From positions 2,203,326-2,267,325 of the forward strand of contig JAOSKN010000002.1 in assembly GCA_027493525.1 (NCBI GenBank): a stretch of DNA of 64,000 nucleotides. The letters are read 5' to 3'. Under the pieces are notes generated by a model. It made no database searches. It was not told the origin of the DNA and saw only the letters and a list, made by a program, of their open reading frames with translations. Shown here piece by piece: positions 62,547 to 64,000 of this stretch; positions within the stretch are counted from its first letter, which is position 1; each line of letters begins with the position of its first letter. The stretch is from Planctomycetota bacterium. GTDB taxonomy: Bacteria; Planctomycetota; SZUA-567; H5-PLA8. The position numbers and the translations under genes are program-made.

Positions 62547-64000
62547 TTACTTATCGGGCTTACCTGGTTTGTCAGGTTTATCTGGCTTGTCGGGCTTATC
62601 CGGCTTGTCCGGATGGTCCGGGAGATCCGGTTTATCCGGCTTTTCAGGGGCGTCGGGCTTGTCGGGCTTGTCCGGTTTGTCCGGTTGATCGGGCTTGTCC
62701 GGCTTTTCAGGGGCGTCTGGTTTGTCCGGTCCTTCGGGCTTATCGACCGAAGGCGCATCGGGCTTTTCGACGTTGGGACGATCCGACGGACCGCGGTCTT
62801 GGTTGCTGGGCCCGTGGGGCTTTTCGGACGAGTTAGAGCCCGGGCTGGACTCCCCGTCCGAACTCTTGCCGTGGCCCTGGCCGTTTCCGCTTGAGGGTCC
62901 CGCGGCATCCGAGTTTCCGTTGCCATTGGCGCTGCTGGTCGCGCTGCCTTGTCCCTTGACTCCAGGCACGTTTTGCGGGCCGTTCGCGGCGCCTTTGGCG
63001 AGTCCGCCGGCGTTCGAGATTCCCTTGTCCTTCAGTTCGCCGGCCTTGCCGTTCCCGTTTCCATTGCCGTTGCCGCCGGCATGGGAGTGGTCGGGGGGCC
63101 GTTGTTATGGTGCTGGCTGGAGGGCGCGCCGTGTTCGGCGCCTCCGCCGGCGTTCCCGTTGCTTTCGCCGCCGCCCTGGCTCTGCTCGCCCGGCGCGCCT
63201 TGCTCGCCCTCGCCGAGGGCGGCGCCGCCTTGGGGGCGTCGGCGGCCTGTCCCGGGTTGGCCGCGCCGCGCGAGCCATTCTGCAGCTCTGCACCAAGGCC
63301 GGGAGCATCCGCGGCGCCGCCTTGTCCGGCATCGGGCGTTGGGGCGGGAGCCGCAGGAGCCGGATTCCCAGGCACGGCGGGCTGCGCGCCGGCAGGCGCC
63401 TGAGGAGGCGTCTCCACCGCCTCGGTTTTCTGCGTTGCGTCCGGGCCCGCCTTGGCGCGCGGGGCTTCCGGCGCCGCGCCGGCGCCGGGTTCGCCCGCGC
63501 CCGATTCGGCCGGATTCTGGCCTTCGGTCAGTTGGCGGACGACCTGCGCATTGGATTTCAACGCCGCGGCGACGGAAGAGCTCACATCCTTCGAGCGGAC
63601 GGTCGGCGGGAGGTCCCGCTCGGCGCGCTCCAGCATCGCGAGGCGTCTGCCGTCGTCGCGCAGGAGGTCCAGGAGGCGCGCCTCCTGTGCGGGCGAATCC
63701 GCCAGAGCGGCGAGGGGCTGCAGACCCTCGACGGAGAGCGCGGCGAGCAAGCGGTGCACGCGCAGGACCTCGGCCGGGGGCCGGCCGGGCTCCTCGGCGG
63801 CCAGGGCGAGGCGCCGGGCGAGGCCGTCGAGGAGTTCGGCGCGCCGGTCGGGCTCGCGCCGCGCCTGGAGTTCGAGGGCGGCGTCGACGATGCGCGAGAG
63901 GACGGTCGTGCCCGGGGGCGGCAAGGTCACGAGCGGCTGGGCGCTGGTCTTTCCTTCCAGGAGGTCGATGCCGTAGGCGGTGAGCGCCTCGGCGGCGGCC
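62547..64000 (-). CDS. Large exported-type protein with Lys-Pro-Asp repeat tail (5' end outside window)
   Basis: Open at the window edge; visible part about 485 residues when two frameshifts are repaired. The N-terminal part reads AEALTAYGIDLLEGKTSAQP and is helical (about 110 residues). It leads into Ala/Pro/Gly-rich linkers, a Gly/Asn-rich part (GGNGNGNGNGKAGELKDKG) and a tail of KPD/PDK triplets (about 45 residues). Frame changes: one base missing near 63205 (joins AAP to LGEGEQGAP) and one near 63112 (joins NNGPP to DHSHAGG). No family recognised; low-complexity tail suggests wall or matrix attachment. Confidence 0.6.
62550..62752 (-). repeat. Short tandem repeats coding for KPD/PDK triplets
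   Basis: Nine-base units such as GGCTTGTCC and GGCTTATCC repeated with small changes through about 200 bases. In frame they give Lys-Pro-Asp units, broken by variants such as PEKPDAP. Such repeats often differ in copy number between strains. Confidence 0.75.

Noticed and set aside
62550..62752. Possible CRISPR array
   Set aside because: The units are 9 bases and in frame with a coding region; there are no spacers of constant length.
1..64000. tRNA or rRNA genes
   Set aside because: Scanning for T-arm strings and rRNA landmarks gave nothing convincing.

Overview
The window is GC-rich DNA (roughly two thirds G+C by eye) from a Gram-negative bacterium: it has an O/P-type porin, lipobox lipoproteins, many signal peptides and prepilin-like proteins. 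Gene content (zinc-ribbon Ser/Thr kinase, many HEAT-repeat exported proteins, Gfo/Idh/MocA oxidoreductases, beta-helix and DUF4091 proteins, DUF2950 and DUF1802 proteins) resembles Planctomycetota and neighbouring uncultured phyla. That placement is inference; no rRNA or tRNA was seen.

Layout. 1-4.0 kb, minus: kinase, PanE-like reductase and a lipoyl/E3-binding mini-protein. 4.2-8.2 kb: a GH123-like secreted protein and its GntR/LacI-type hybrid regulator, which has a palindrome at its own start. 8.3-10.7 kb: a HEAT lipoprotein coupled to an exported protein that joins a degenerate truncated-haemoglobin domain to a DcrB-like domain. 10.7-15.6 kb: a large fibre-like surface-protein gene split by a complete IS4-family element. 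15.9-22.3 kb: porin, beta-helix protein, SMP-30 lactonase, FG-GAP protein. 22.4-25.0 kb: three tandem DUF2950-type proteins. 25.3-44.7 kb: mainly housekeeping and metabolic genes (oxidoreductases, acyl-CoA ligase, ABC permease, M48 protease, aldo/keto reductase with a MITE-like element in its 3' end, LigD-type phosphoesterase, purB, msrB, cold-shock protein). 44.9-51.0 kb: large HEAT and Pro-rich proteins. 51.0-57.4 kb: an accessory stretch with a complete IS66-family element, a dispersed stem-loop repeat and a lower-GC secreted metalloprotease. 57.5-64.0 kb: a pseudopilin/PilX-like cluster ending in a Pro/Asp/Lys-rich protein that runs off the edge.

A recurrent feature is single-base indels in short G/C runs that break otherwise intact genes (near 6367, 12586, 20255, 34904, 44200, 61598, 63112 and 63205). 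Eight in 64 kb look more like residual consensus errors than eight independent pseudogenes, so I annotate restored gene extents and flag the position in each entry.

The most interesting biology: the exported globin-like/DcrB fusion whose proximal His is replaced by Tyr, with a terminator hairpin just ahead of its start codon; the stand-alone lipoyl/E3-binding protein without a catalytic domain; the IS4 insertion with clean 11-bp target duplication; the 166-bp element that supplies the C-terminus of an aldo/keto reductase; and a 34-residue Lys/Arg-rich gene with a strong ribosome binding site.
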